Below are positions 1 through 8,089 of a stretch of 64,000 nucleotides of DNA, piece by piece. The notes under the pieces were generated by a model. The model was given only the letters and a program-made list of their open reading frames with translations. It ran no database searches and had not been told where the DNA came from. Source of the stretch: CAVVUC01 sp963751395. Lineage in GTDB: Bacteria > Verrucomicrobiota > Verrucomicrobiia > Chthoniobacterales > Chthoniobacteraceae. The stretch covers positions 434,001-498,000 of the forward strand of contig CAVVUC010000003.1 in NCBI GenBank assembly GCA_963751395.1. The letters are read 5' to 3'. The position numbers and the translations under genes were made by a program. Within the stretch, counting starts at the first letter, position 1, and each line of letters starts with the position of its first letter.

Positions 1-1196
1 AGCGCGAGCAGCGAGAGGTTGTCGATGCTGAAGCCGAGAAAATACATCGCGAGGAAAGTCATCAGCATCGACATCGGCAGCGCGACGACGGGAATGATCG
101 TGTCGGTCGCGCGGCCGAGGAAAAGAAAAATGACAATCACCACGAGGATGAACGCGATGATCAGTGTGTCCTTCACGTCGTTGACGGAATTCCTGATCGT
201 GATCGAGCGGTCATAAACCGGGATGAGCTGAATCGAGCCGGGCAGATCGTGCTTGAACACCGGCAGCAGATCGCGCACGGCCTGCGCGGTCGCCACAGCG
301 TTTGCGCCCGCCTGGCGCGAGACGGCGAGGACGACGTTCACCGGCGGCACGGTCGCGCCGCGCACCCAGAAATGCCGCTGCTGCCTTTCATCCTGGAGTG
401 AATCGACCGCGGTCGCCACGTCGCGGAGATAAATCGGCGAGCCGTCCTTATCCCCGATGATCAGACTGTCATACGCAGCCGCGTCGGTGAGCTGGCCCTG
501 CGGCTGCAAAAGAAACGTGCGCTCCGATCCGTCGAACTGCCCCGCGCCCTGGTAGCTCGTGCCGGCCTTGATCGCAGCGGCGAGGTCGTCCACCGTCATC
601 CCGCGCGCGGCGAGCTTCGAGGGATCGGCCTTGATGCGGACGGCGGTTTTTGAACCAAAGATGTCCACCTTCGACACGCCGGGCAGAATGCTGATGCGCT
701 GCGCCACCTGGGTCGAGGCGTAGTCGTAAAGCTGCCCGCCCGTGAGCGAATCGCTCGTGAGCGTGATGTACATGATCGGCTGGTCGTTCGGGTTGAACTT
801 CGTGAACGTCGGCGGCGACGGCAGGTCGATCGGCAGGCTGCCGCTCGATTGGTTGATCGCCGCCTGCACGTCGGTCGCGGCGGCATCGACGCTTTTGCTG
901 AGCGCGAACTGCAGCGTGAAGCTCGCGTTGCCCTGCGTGCTCGCCGAGGTGATCAACTCGAGCCCCGGGATTTGCAGGAAGTTCTTCTCGAGCGGCGTGG
1001 CGACATTGCGGGCCATCGTCGTCGGGCTCGCACCGGGATACGAGACCGTGACGTTGATGACGGGAAAATCGACTGCGGGCAGATCGTTCACCGGCAGTTC
1101 GCGGTAGCCGAGCACGCCGAAGACGATGATCGTCACCGTGAGGAGCATCGTCATCACGGGACGGCGGACGAAGGGTTCGGAGAGGCTGTTGGCCAT
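1..1196 (-). CDS. RND efflux pump permease (AcrB/MexB/MdtB-like), C-terminus cut by window edge
   Basis: Inner-membrane proton-driven efflux transporter of the hydrophobe/amphiphile exporter (HAE) family. The first 398 residues are present. The start at 1196 opens MANSLSEPFVRRPVMTMLL, the usual cytoplasmic lead into membrane helix 1, followed by a periplasmic porter region (SYPGASPTTM, TPLEKN, QAAINQSSGSLP, DPSKLAARG) and the start of helices 2-3 (LIIAFILVVIVIFLFLGRA). The family is about 1,030 residues long, so roughly 60% lies beyond position 1. The adaptor gene lies about 100 bp upstream on the same strand, the normal adaptor-pump order. Substrate cannot be told from this part. Family assignment is secure. 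Confidence 0.93.
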   Translation of the reverse strand, partial: MANSLSEPFVRRPVMTMLLTVTIIVFGVLGYRELPVNDLPAVDFPVINVTVSYPGASPTTMARNVATPLEKNFLQIPGLELITSASTQGNASFTLQFALSKSVDAAATDVQAAINQSSGSLPIDLPSPPTFTKFNPNDQPIMYITLTSDSLTGGQLYDYASTQVAQRISILPGVSKVDIFGSKTAVRIKADPSKLAARGMTVDDLAAAIKAGTSYQGAGQFDGSERTFLLQPQGQLTDAAAYDSLIIGDKDGSPIYLRDVATAVDSLQDERQQRHFWVRGATVPPVNVVLAVSRQAGANAVATAQAVRDLLPVFKHDLPGSIQLIPVYDRSITIRNSVNDVKDTLIIAFILVVIVIFLFLGRATDTIIPVVALPMSMLMTFLAMYFLGFSIDNLSLLA

Positions 1197-1206
1197 GGCT
1201 TAAGAA

Positions 1207-1296
1207 AATGACCAATGACCGATGACCAATGACCAATGAGGAACCACCTTTTGTTCGCGAGTGGTTTCTGGCTTCGTCATTCGGATTTCGTCATTC
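1207..1296. repeat. Hairpin repeat with TGACCAA-type degenerate tandem arms
   Basis: Between the pump and adaptor genes the left arm carries four degenerate copies of AATGACC (1207-1240). The right arm carries complementary copies of GTCATTCG (1271-1296). The inner stem GAACCAC/GTGGTTTC (about 1240-1268) pairs nearly perfectly. It reaches the adaptor stop codon. It belongs to the class of hairpins also seen at 4349, 6909, 24858, 29073 and 29680. Confidence 0.6.
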
Positions 1297-2407
1297 ATTT
1301 CTTTTCCGCCTTGGGCGTGGATTGCACCACATTCACCTGCGTGCCCGGCGCAAGCGCGATCTGGCCGGTGACGACCACGGTCTCACCCGGTTGCACGCCC
1401 TCGGCGATGACGGTCTGGTTTCCTTGCGGCTGTCCGGTTTTCACCGGCCTCAACTCCACGGTGCTGTCGGCTTTCACGACGAAAACGAACGGGCCGTTGC
1501 TGCCGATCTGCACGGCCTCGCCGGGCACCAGCACGGCGTCCTTCTGCGTGTCGAGAAGCATCCGCACCTTCACGAACTGCCCCGGCCAGAATAGACGGTC
1601 GTTGTTTTCCATGATCGCACGCATGCGAACCGTCCCGGAGTTGCTCTGCACGCCGCTGTCGAGGAAGTTGAACTCGCCGACGCGGCTCTTCGTCGGGTCG
1701 TCGGCGAAACTCGCCTCGACCTTCAGCGTTTTCGATTCGATGAAGCGGCGCACCCGCGGCAGCGCGCCCTCGGGAATGGTGAAATCGACATAGATCGGAT
1801 CCTGGCGCTGGATGAGCAAAAGCTGCGTGCTCATCGGCGCAACGAGATTCCCGATGTCCACCGCGCGCTTGCTGGTGCGGCCTTCGATCGGCGCCTTGAT
1901 GAAGCAGTAGTCGAGGTTGATCTGCGCCTGCTCGACAGCGGCCTCGTCGGCCTGCACCGCTGCGGCGGAGGCTTGCGAGGCGGCTCGGGCATTGTCGAGA
2001 TCCTGCGGCGAAATCACCCTGGTCTGGCTCAATTCCGTGTTCCGTTTCAGCAGCGCCTTGTCGTTGTCGTGCTTCGCGCGGTCCTGTTCCAGCGTCGCCT
2101 TCGCGCGATCGAGCGCCGCCTGATACGGGCGCGGGTCGATGGTGAAAAGCGGATCGCCTTTTTTCACTTCGACCCCGTCGGTGAAGTGAATCTCGGTGAT
2201 CGGCCCGGACACCTGCGGCTGGATCATCACGGTTTCGAAGGCCGTGCAGTTGCCGATTTCATCGAGATAGATCGGGACATCGCGCGCCTCGACTGTGGCG
2301 ACAGTGACCGGCCGAACCGGTTTCGGCGGGGCGGCTGCCTGTCTTTTTCCACAGGACGAAAAGGCAACGGCGGCGCACAGGGTCGCAAAGAGGCCGAGAT
2401 GCTTCAT
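1295..2407 (-). CDS. RND efflux periplasmic adaptor (membrane fusion lipoprotein, AcrA/MdtA-like)
   Basis: Adaptor linking the inner-membrane RND pump to an outer-membrane channel. It is 370 residues from the Met at 2407, which begins MKHLGLFATLCAAVAFSSC: a signal peptide ending in a lipobox-like AFSSC, so the mature protein is probably lipid-anchored. An in-frame Met five codons upstream (2422) is possible but would spoil the signal peptide. Typical features follow: a barrel-sandwich half-motif (IQPQVSGPITEIHF), a coiled-coil hairpin around residues 100-160, the second lipoyl half (FIKAPIEGRTSKRAV), and a C-terminal beta-barrel (LVPGEAVQIGSNGPFVFV). The partner pump lies just downstream. Confidence 0.93.
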   Translation of the reverse strand: MKHLGLFATLCAAVAFSSCGKRQAAAPPKPVRPVTVATVEARDVPIYLDEIGNCTAFETVMIQPQVSGPITEIHFTDGVEVKKGDPLFTIDPRPYQAALDRAKATLEQDRAKHDNDKALLKRNTELSQTRVISPQDLDNARAASQASAAAVQADEAAVEQAQINLDYCFIKAPIEGRTSKRAVDIGNLVAPMSTQLLLIQRQDPIYVDFTIPEGALPRVRRFIESKTLKVEASFADDPTKSRVGEFNFLDSGVQSNSGTVRMRAIMENNDRLFWPGQFVKVRMLLDTQKDAVLVPGEAVQIGSNGPFVFVVKADSTVELRPVKTGQPQGNQTVIAEGVQPGETVVVTGQIALAPGTQVNVVQSTPKAEKK

Positions 2408-2557
2408 GCCATTGAATATCATTTCCGTTAAGAATGTGGGCGTTTCCTTTTCGCGGTCAATTGTTTGGTGAGCAGGTTCAAAAAATATCGAACCTGACCA
2501 GCAGCCCGGGCGGGATCGTTTTCGACTCGCGGCCCGGACTTGGTGCGCGTCGGTGGC

Positions 2558-3348
2558 TTATTCCCAGCGACTGTTTTTGCAGCCGGCGTAGGCAAGGAAC
2601 AGCCCGAGAACGATGTGGCAGCAAAGCACCCAGAGACAGAGCGGAAGCGCGGAGAGAGGCGTTTGCGTGACGGTCTGGATCACGTCGTAGAATGAAGTTT
2701 CGCGCATGGTTTGGATGAATCCCGACCATGCCCAATATGCCGCGATGAACGGCCGCGTGAGCCAGGCGATCATCTGCGGCATCGCGAGCACGGCGCCGGA
2801 GAGCGGGAGCTGGAACCCGACGAGATAGACCGACACGAGCGATGCCTGCTCGGCGGATTTCATCAGGCTGGAGATGCCGAGACAGACCGACGTCATCGCG
2901 GCGTTCACCGCGAACAGCACGGCGAGCTGCGAGAGAATGTCGCCCGGGAAATGGCAGATCATGTTCACGAAAACGCCCATCCAGACCGACTGCGCGGCGA
3001 CGAGGACGCGAGGAAGCAAGCCTTGCTCGCGACGTAGCTCGACGCGCCGGACGCCGCCGAATTTCTCCTTCTCGAAAATCAGACGCTCGGCGGCGATCTC
3101 TCGCGCGGCGTTGTTCGAGCCCATGAGCGTGAGGAGGATCACCTGGAACATCACGAGTCCGGAGACGAGGCTGCCGACGTGCGTCGCCTGCATGAGGAAC
3201 GAGGTTTTTTCGGCCATCTGCTGCACGATGTTTTGCTGCGGCTCGAGATTGAGGTGCTGGATCTGCGGGAAGTCCGTCGAGCGCGAAGATGACGACCAGA
3301 AACGGGAAGCCGATGATGAGCGCGAGATGCAGAATGATCTGGCTGCGG
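2558..3348 (-). pseudogene. ABC-2 type (ABCG-like) transporter permease, interrupted by several frame changes
   Basis: Membrane half of an ABCG-like exporter whose ATPase half lies directly upstream. The recognisable parts are split between frames. After the ATPase stop near 3349, RDRSQIILHLALIIGFPFL and VVIFALDG continue in one frame to about 3280. DFPQIQHLNLEPQQNIVQQM then follows in another. A further excursion at about 3042-3004 hides ASSYVASKACFLAS, which fits between EKFGGVR and LVAAQSVWM. Downstream, hydrophobic segments (FVNMICHFPGDILSQLAVLF, VYLVGFQLPLSGAVLAM, LCLWVLCCHIVLGLFLAYAG) run to the stop at 2558. At least four frame changes in about 350 bp mean either a decayed gene or assembly indels. 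In intact relatives this would be one ATPase-permease polypeptide. Confidence 0.7.
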
Positions 3349-4332
3349 TCACGCGAAGAAAATGCGCCATCGCCGCGCGAGCAGCACGGAGAACTGCTGG
3401 AACGCCGTGGGCGTTGACGTCCCCGGCCGCACGGAAGCTTCCTCCTCGGATTCCTTCGCAGCGAGCGCGATCGTCTCCTGATACGGAGCCGCGGGCGCGG
3501 GCGCGTCCCCGGCGCGGGCGACCTCCTGATTGTCGTCGCGCTGTGCCGAGTAATAGGCGTCGCGATGTTTCAACCACGAGCGGTACCAGTCGGCGGCGAC
3601 GCGCTTGGCGAGCATTGGAAAAAGGTCCTCCGGATTCTCGACGCCGAAGTAGTGGTAGAGCAGTTCGCTCGGGCCGTGGTAGGCGACGTAGCCCTGGTAG
3701 AGCACGAGGACGCTGTCGTAAAGCGCGACGTGTCGCAGGCTGTGCGTGACGCTGAGCACGATGCGCTTGTCCTCGCGCGAAAGCTTTTGCATGAGGCGGA
3801 CAATTTCGTCCTCGGCCTTCGGATCGAGACCGCTGGTGACTTCATCGACCAGGAGCAACGCGGGAGAACTGACCATCTCGAGCGCCAGCGCAAGCCTGCG
3901 CTTCTGGCCGCCGGAAAGAACGCGCACCTCGCGATCGGCGATGTCGCCAAGGCCGACCTCGCCGAGAATCTTGTTCGTGCGGGCTGCAAGCTCCTCCTCG
4001 TCGAGCCCGGCGATGCGCAGTTGCAGGGCGGCCGAGACATTTTCCCCAGCCGTGAGCAGCTCGTGCGCGATGCTGAACTGCGGCACGTAACCAATCTCGT
4101 GCGGCTCGAGGTCCTCCTCCTCGGCCAGGTTGCGCCCGTGCCAGTGGACCGAACCGTGCGTCGGTTCGCGGATGCCGGCGATCACTTTCAGCAGCGTGCT
4201 TTTGCCGCAGCCGGATGGCCCGAGGATCGCTCCGAAGTGGCCCTCGGGAAAATGCGCGCTGATTCCTTCAAGGACGGTTTGTTCCTCCGGCGGGCGTCCG
4301 ACAATGAAGGAGATTTCCTGGAGTTCGAGCAT
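3349..4332 (-). CDS. ABC transporter ATP-binding protein (ABCG-like half transporter, N-terminal part)
   Basis: ATPase domain of an exporter. Walker A GPSGCGKST is at about residues 38-46. The signature LSGGQKRRLALAL and Walker B LLLVDEVTSGLDP sit near residues 140-170, and the H-loop is in VTHSLRHV. The linker after about residue 215 (GYVAYHGPSELLYHYFGVEN) resembles the ABCG subfamily, where the ATPase precedes the membrane domain on one chain. The frame ends right after FSVLLARRWRIFFA, exactly where the first transmembrane segment would start. The true product was therefore probably longer. If translated as it stands, this is a soluble ATPase with no intact permease beside it. It may be co-transcribed with the adaptor and RND genes downstream. 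Confidence 0.88.
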   Translation of the reverse strand: MLELQEISFIVGRPPEEQTVLEGISAHFPEGHFGAILGPSGCGKSTLLKVIAGIREPTHGSVHWHGRNLAEEEDLEPHEIGYVPQFSIAHELLTAGENVSAALQLRIAGLDEEELAARTNKILGEVGLGDIADREVRVLSGGQKRRLALALEMVSSPALLLVDEVTSGLDPKAEDEIVRLMQKLSREDKRIVLSVTHSLRHVALYDSVLVLYQGYVAYHGPSELLYHYFGVENPEDLFPMLAKRVAADWYRSWLKHRDAYYSAQRDDNQEVARAGDAPAPAAPYQETIALAAKESEEEASVRPGTSTPTAFQQFSVLLARRWRIFFA

Positions 4333-4348
4333 GGGGGAGGTGGAGTTC

Positions 4349-4434
4349 TGGAGTGCTGGAGTAATGGAGGGATGCCTCTGGCGGCAAGCCGACGTTTAGC
4401 ATAATCTCCAGTCCTCCATTACTCCAACACTCCA
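4349..4434. repeat. Hairpin repeat with TGGAGTA-type tandem arms
   Basis: An inverted repeat with 22-nt arms (4349-4370 and 4413-4434, one mismatch) and a 42-nt loop. Each arm is a degenerate tandem of TGGAGTN (TGGAGTG, TGGAGTA, TGGAGG). It lies between the divergent ABC ATPase and AsmA-like genes, ending eight bases before the latter's start. No T-run follows it, so it is not a simple terminator. Confidence 0.7.
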
Positions 4435-4441
4435 TTTACGA

Positions 4442-5812
4442 ATGTTCAAATCTCGAATCATACTCTGGTCGATCGGCGGATTTTTCGTGGTGATCGCGGG
4501 CGGCTATCTCGCCGTCCGGCTTTGGTTCAGCGCCTACCTGCACAGCGACGGCTTCCGCCGGATGATTTCGCAAAAGACGTCGGCTGCGTTGAAGGCGGAC
4601 GGCGGGTTCGACCCGTTTCAATTCACGGGCGCGACGATCTACTCCGACGGCTTCCGGGCTCGCGGCGAGGGCGCGTTTTTTTCCACGCTGCGAGCGGACC
4701 AGATTCGGGCGGAATTCAACCTCGGGGGCGTCTGGCATCGGGCGTGGCAGGTGGACCGCATCGACGTGCAGCGTTTGGAGATGAAGGTGGGAGATGGGAG
4801 ATCGCAGATGGCCGATGGCGGATCGGGAAGGGCGGAGAATGGAGCGCCAGCTTCCATGTCCCATCTCCCATCTCCCTCCCCCGGCTGGCTGCCGAACCGT
4901 CTGGATCTCCGCAAGCTCGTCGTGCAGGAGGGGAGTCTCCAATGGGGCACGGGCCTGGTGGCCGGAACGACGGTGACGCTGACTCCCGATGGTGATGCCC
5001 AGTCGTTCGTGCTGGAAGGAGGGCGCCTCATCCAACTCGGCTGGCCGGAATTGAAGATCGACAGCGCGCGGCTGCGATACCGGCGGCCGACGTTGTTCAT
5101 CACGAGCGCCGAATTGAAGTCCGGCCAGACCGGTAGCGTGGCTGTAAGCGGCGAGATTGATTTCGAGCGCGAAGCCGGCTTGCAGCTCAAACTGAACGGC
5201 GTGCCGGTCACGCCTTTGCTGCCCGTGGACTGGCGCGCGCGTTTGAAGGGAAATCTCGCCGGCGATGTGAAACTGCGCGCGCCGCTGCCAGCCACTGGCG
5301 CCCTTCGCGTCGAAGGCTCGCTACGGCTCACGCAGGGCGGGCTCGAAGCGCTGCCGGTCCTCGATCAGATCGCGACTTTCACCCGGACGCCCCAGTTCAA
5401 GACGCTGAATCTGTCGAGGGCATCGGGCGACTTTGCGCACGACGGAACGAAAACGGTCGTCACGAAATTTGTCCTCGAGTCGGAAGGCCTGATCCGCATG
5501 GAAGGCAGCTTCACTGTCGCCGATGCCAACATCGACGGCGCGTTTCAAGTCGGGGTCACCGAGCTCGAGCCTGCAATGGCTTCCGGGCTCGCAGGCGAAG
5601 GTGTTCACGGTCGCGCGCGGGGGTTATCTCTGGGCACCGATGCGGCTGAGCGGGCCGGTGAGCCATCCGACCGAAGACTTGAGTCCGCGCCTGATCGCGG
5701 CGGCGCAAGGGGCGGTCATCGAAGGCGTGCAGGGCACCATCGAGAAAACGACGAAGGATCTGTTCGACATCGTGCGCCCGTTGTTGCGGTAGGGCGCTGC
5801 AAGCGGCAATAG
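4442..5812 (+). CDS. AsmA-like membrane-anchored protein, frameshifted near its C-terminus
   Basis: A single N-terminal membrane segment (ILWSIGGFFVVIAGGYLAV) is followed by a long beta-rich periplasmic region with repeated LDLRKLVVQEGSL, LRVEGSLRLTQGG and VLESEGLIRMEGSF type strands, as in AsmA/DUF748-like envelope proteins. These are thought to act in outer-membrane lipid transport or biogenesis. The reading frame changes near 5553-5572. After GAFQVGV this frame becomes Arg/Gly-rich nonsense, while the next frame carries LQWLPGSQAKVFTVARGGY and continues to the stop at 5792 with DLFDIVRPLLR. The true end is therefore probably 5792. Residues 117-141 are low-complexity (GDGRSQMADGGSGRAENG) and come from an inserted hairpin repeat at 4786-4880. 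Confidence 0.65.
   Translation: MFKSRIILWSIGGFFVVIAGGYLAVRLWFSAYLHSDGFRRMISQKTSAALKADGGFDPFQFTGATIYSDGFRARGEGAFFSTLRADQIRAEFNLGGVWHRAWQVDRIDVQRLEMKVGDGRSQMADGGSGRAENGAPASMSHLPSPSPGWLPNRLDLRKLVVQEGSLQWGTGLVAGTTVTLTPDGDAQSFVLEGGRLIQLGWPELKIDSARLRYRRPTLFITSAELKSGQTGSVAVSGEIDFEREAGLQLKLNGVPVTPLLPVDWRARLKGNLAGDVKLRAPLPATGALRVEGSLRLTQGGLEALPVLDQIATFTRTPQFKTLNLSRASGDFAHDGTKTVVTKFVLESEGLIRMEGSFTVADANIDGAFQVGVTELEPAMASGLAGEGVHGRARGLSLGTDAAERAGEPSDRRLESAPDRGGARGGHRRRAGHHRENDEGSVRHRAPVVAVGRCKRQ
4786..4880. repeat. GGGAGAT-type hairpin repeat inside a coding region
   Basis: The left arm (4786-4809) is a tandem of GGGAGAT units and the right arm (4857-4880) is its near-perfect complement (TCCCATCTCCC). 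It sits inside the AsmA-like gene and leaves the frame open, adding a hydrophilic Gly/Ser/Met stretch. The architecture matches the intergenic hairpins of the window. Confidence 0.65.
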
Positions 5813-5827
5813 AGCCGCAGGGGTTTG

Positions 5828-6337
5828 CTACAACTTCAGAGTCGTATTCTTCGTCAGTCGCCACGCCTCCTCCGCGCTCTTGAAAAGCTTCATCAGCGAC
5901 TCCTTGGTATCAACGCGGTATTCGATCGTGTGCGCGTGCGTGGTCGTCGGGTAATTCTTCAGCACTTTTTTCCAGACCTCCTCCTGGCCTGTGCGTGTTG
6001 CCGCTTCGTTCGCCATTTCCTGGAGCTTGTTGATTGTGGACTGGCCGATCCCGAGCGGAGACGTCGGCGTGTTTGGTTCGAGATAGTAAAAGCGGACGAC
6101 CATCGAGCCGATGGTGTCGATGTTGACCTCGGTGACGCGCGCGACGTTATCGACCAGGTACTCGTGGGTGCTCACGGAGACGATCGACCGCAGTGCCACT
6201 TCGTAGGTGCCGCCGGGCAGTTCGCATTTCCACATCGGAAACCTCGTCATGTCCGGCACAGGAGCGGGAGTCGGAGTTTGGGCGCGAAGCGTTCCGGCGA
6301 TCAGGAAAAGGAGGAGGAAGAAACGGGAGGCGTTCAT
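5828..6337 (-). CDS. Small exported protein of unknown function
   Basis: 169 residues from the Met at 6337, chosen because it starts a clear signal peptide (MNASRFFLLLFLIAGTLRAQ, cleavage after RAQ or thereabouts). Upstream in-frame codons encode non-signal sequence. The mature part opens with a short Thr/Pro linker, then a compact domain: MWKCELPGGTYEVALRSIV, DTIGSMVVRFYYLEPN, and a helical end with EEVWKKVLKNYPTTTHAHTI. One Cys only. No family recognised. The phrase RVTEVNIDTIGSMVVRFYY suggests a beta-sheet core. It may be co-transcribed with the membrane protein upstream on the same strand (63 bp gap). Confidence 0.75.
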   Translation of the reverse strand: MNASRFFLLLFLIAGTLRAQTPTPAPVPDMTRFPMWKCELPGGTYEVALRSIVSVSTHEYLVDNVARVTEVNIDTIGSMVVRFYYLEPNTPTSPLGIGQSTINKLQEMANEAATRTGQEEVWKKVLKNYPTTTHAHTIEYRVDTKESLMKLFKSAEEAWRLTKNTTLKL

Positions 6338-6399
6338 GCGATTGATTAAACACGGGAAGCCTCGAACATCCAGCATCGAATGTCCTCCGCCGGCTTCGT

Positions 6400-6876
6400 T
6401 CAAAACGATTCGCCCTGAAGCTGAAGCTGCGGATGATCGGCCCGCGTGAGTGCCCAATCCCACGGTTTCCAGCTCTGGCGTTTCCATTCAAACACGAACG
6501 GCTCCCTCAGCGCGTTGACCTGGTTCTTTGCGTATTCCGCGATGGCGGTGCCGGTGCCTGCCATCTTCAGCTTCGCCGAAACGGTTGCCGTGTCGCTGAT
6601 GACTTCGCAGCTCTCAACCGGGCTTTCGATCGACAAGGCGAAAAACTGCCGCAGGATCTCGCGCGATTCGCGGAGCAGAAACGCCTTGTCGTGTCCCCAG
6701 CGGTCGGAGTAACGCGGGCCAACGAACGCATCGACACGCCGCCAGTTACGGTTCTCCGCGGCCTTGATGAAATGCTCGTGATGCTTGCGAACCTGGCGTT
6801 CCGGCTGCCACAGCCAGAGGCAGTAGAGCACCCATGCGACGAACGCCAGAGCAGCGGCGGAGAGTTTTGCATTCAT
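6400..6876 (-). CDS. Small single-pass membrane protein, possibly NTF2-like
   Basis: 158 residues from the Met at 6876: MNAKLSAAALAFVAWVLYCL forms one membrane helix, followed by WQPERQVRKHHEHFIKAAEN and a soluble domain. The pattern of a helical start (ENRNWRRVDAFVGPRYSDRW), a middle helix (LLRESREILRQFFAL) and alternating strands (SCEVISDTATVSAKLKMAG, FVFEWKRQSWKPWDWAL) resembles NTF2/SnoaL-like folds. That is an inference from pattern only. Its upstream flank carries the 27-nt-arm hairpin at 6909. Confidence 0.7.
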   Translation of the reverse strand: MNAKLSAAALAFVAWVLYCLWLWQPERQVRKHHEHFIKAAENRNWRRVDAFVGPRYSDRWGHDKAFLLRESREILRQFFALSIESPVESCEVISDTATVSAKLKMAGTGTAIAEYAKNQVNALREPFVFEWKRQSWKPWDWALTRADHPQLQLQGESF

Positions 6877-6908
6877 CTCTATTTGAACAAGCTTGTTGGT
6901 CCTGCACC

Positions 6909-6982
6909 TTCGGAGGGACAAGTTCCACGAGTCCCAAACTTTCGATTCGAAGACAGGGACTCGTGGAACTCGTCCCTCCGAA
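6909..6982. repeat. 27-bp-arm inverted repeat (CGGAGGGACRAGTTCC type)
   Basis: Arms 6909-6935 and 6956-6982 pair over 27 nt with one mismatch around a 20-nt loop. The arm contains CGGAGGGAC, AGTTCCACGAG and TCCC. It ends one base before the rlmN stop codon and lies upstream of the small membrane protein. No T-run is present. It looks like a REP-type element mobilised by a RAYT transposase rather than a terminator. Confidence 0.75.
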
Positions 6983-8077
6983 TTACGCTTGCTCCACCGC
7001 GAGTTTTCCCAAATCGCGCTGCGTCTGCAACCGCAACTGTCCGCACGCCGCGTCGATGTCGTGGCCTTTCTCGCGGCGGATCGTCACCACCACTCCTGCG
7101 CGTCGGACGATTTCCAAAAAGGCGTCCTGCCGCCGCACCGACGGACGCTCCCACGGCAGGCCCTCGACCTTGTTGTAGGGGATGAGATTCACCTTCGCGC
7201 CGAGCTTGCGCGCGAGCGCCGCCAGCGCGTGCGCCTGCTCCTCCGTGTCGTTCACGCGGTCGATGAGAATGTATTCAAAACCGAGCCGCCGCTTTTTCCG
7301 CAGCGCGAAATACGCGCAGGCTTCGAGCAACACCTCCAGCGGATACTTGCGATTTACCGGCATGATCTGCTGGCGCACTTCATCGGTCGCGCCGTGCAGC
7401 GAGATGGCGAGCGGGATCGGCAGCGGCTGATCCGCAAGATCACGAATGCGCGGCGCGAGTCCGCTCGTCGAGACGGTGATATGCCTCGCTCCGATGCCGA
7501 CGCCCCAGTGCGCGTTGATGATCGCGATGGCGCGCATGAGGTTTTCAAAATTCGCGAGCGGCTCGCCCATGCCCATGAACACGATGTTGTTCACCTTTTC
7601 TCCGCTCAACTCCTCGACGCGCAAAACCTGATCGACGATCTCGCCCGCGTGCAGATTGCGCGAGAAGCCATCCAGCCCGCTCGCGCAGAACTTGCAACCG
7701 TAAGCGCAGCCGACCTGCGTGGAAACGCAAAGCGTCCGCCGGTCCGAAGCCTCACCGTAAAGCGCCGGAGATGCCGGAATCAGCACCGACTCGATAAGGT
7801 TTCCGTCTCCGAGCCGAAACAGAAACTTCCGCGTCGTGTCCTTCGACCCGAGCTTCCGGATCACCTGCAAATCATCGAACGAAAATTGTTCATCGAGCCG
7901 TGTCCTCAGGTCAGCCGGAAGATCGGTCATCTCGGCGAAAGACTTGGCGCGCTTCTGGTAAAGCCACTGCACGATCTGTTTGCCGCGATATTTCTTCTCT
8001 CCCAGCTCAATCAGCTTTGCTTCGAGTTCAGCGAGAGACAGCGACTTGATGGGTGTTTTGGTTTTCAACTCGATCAT
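6983..8077 (-). CDS. rlmN: Dual-specificity 23S rRNA/tRNA adenine C2-methyltransferase
   Basis: Radical-SAM enzyme that methylates A2503 of 23S rRNA and A37 of some tRNAs. 364 residues, normal length. The N-terminal accessory domain has KKYRGKQIVQWLYQKRAKSF. The radical-SAM CxxxCxxC cluster is CAYGCKFC at about residue 122. Other family motifs are NNIVFMGMGEPLANFENL, HITVSTSGLAPRI, LAISLHGATDEVRQQIMPVN and FEYILIDRVNDT. The terminal region contains AACGQLRLQ, with the catalytic Cys in CGQL. A ParE-type toxin gene lies 12 bp upstream on the same strand. The A37/A2503 specificity follows from the family. Confidence 0.97.
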   Translation of the reverse strand: MIELKTKTPIKSLSLAELEAKLIELGEKKYRGKQIVQWLYQKRAKSFAEMTDLPADLRTRLDEQFSFDDLQVIRKLGSKDTTRKFLFRLGDGNLIESVLIPASPALYGEASDRRTLCVSTQVGCAYGCKFCASGLDGFSRNLHAGEIVDQVLRVEELSGEKVNNIVFMGMGEPLANFENLMRAIAIINAHWGVGIGARHITVSTSGLAPRIRDLADQPLPIPLAISLHGATDEVRQQIMPVNRKYPLEVLLEACAYFALRKKRRLGFEYILIDRVNDTEEQAHALAALARKLGAKVNLIPYNKVEGLPWERPSVRRQDAFLEIVRRAGVVVTIRREKGHDIDAACGQLRLQTQRDLGKLAVEQA

Positions 8078-8089
8078 TGGGAAAAATCG

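Noticed and set aside
742..1211. Open frames antisense to the RND pump gene
   Set aside because: They are shadows of the well-conserved pump reading frame on the other strand.
6909..6982. Intrinsic terminator for rlmN
   Set aside because: The stem is strong, but no T-run follows on the minus strand and the repeat reaches right up to the stop codon, typical of a REP-like element.
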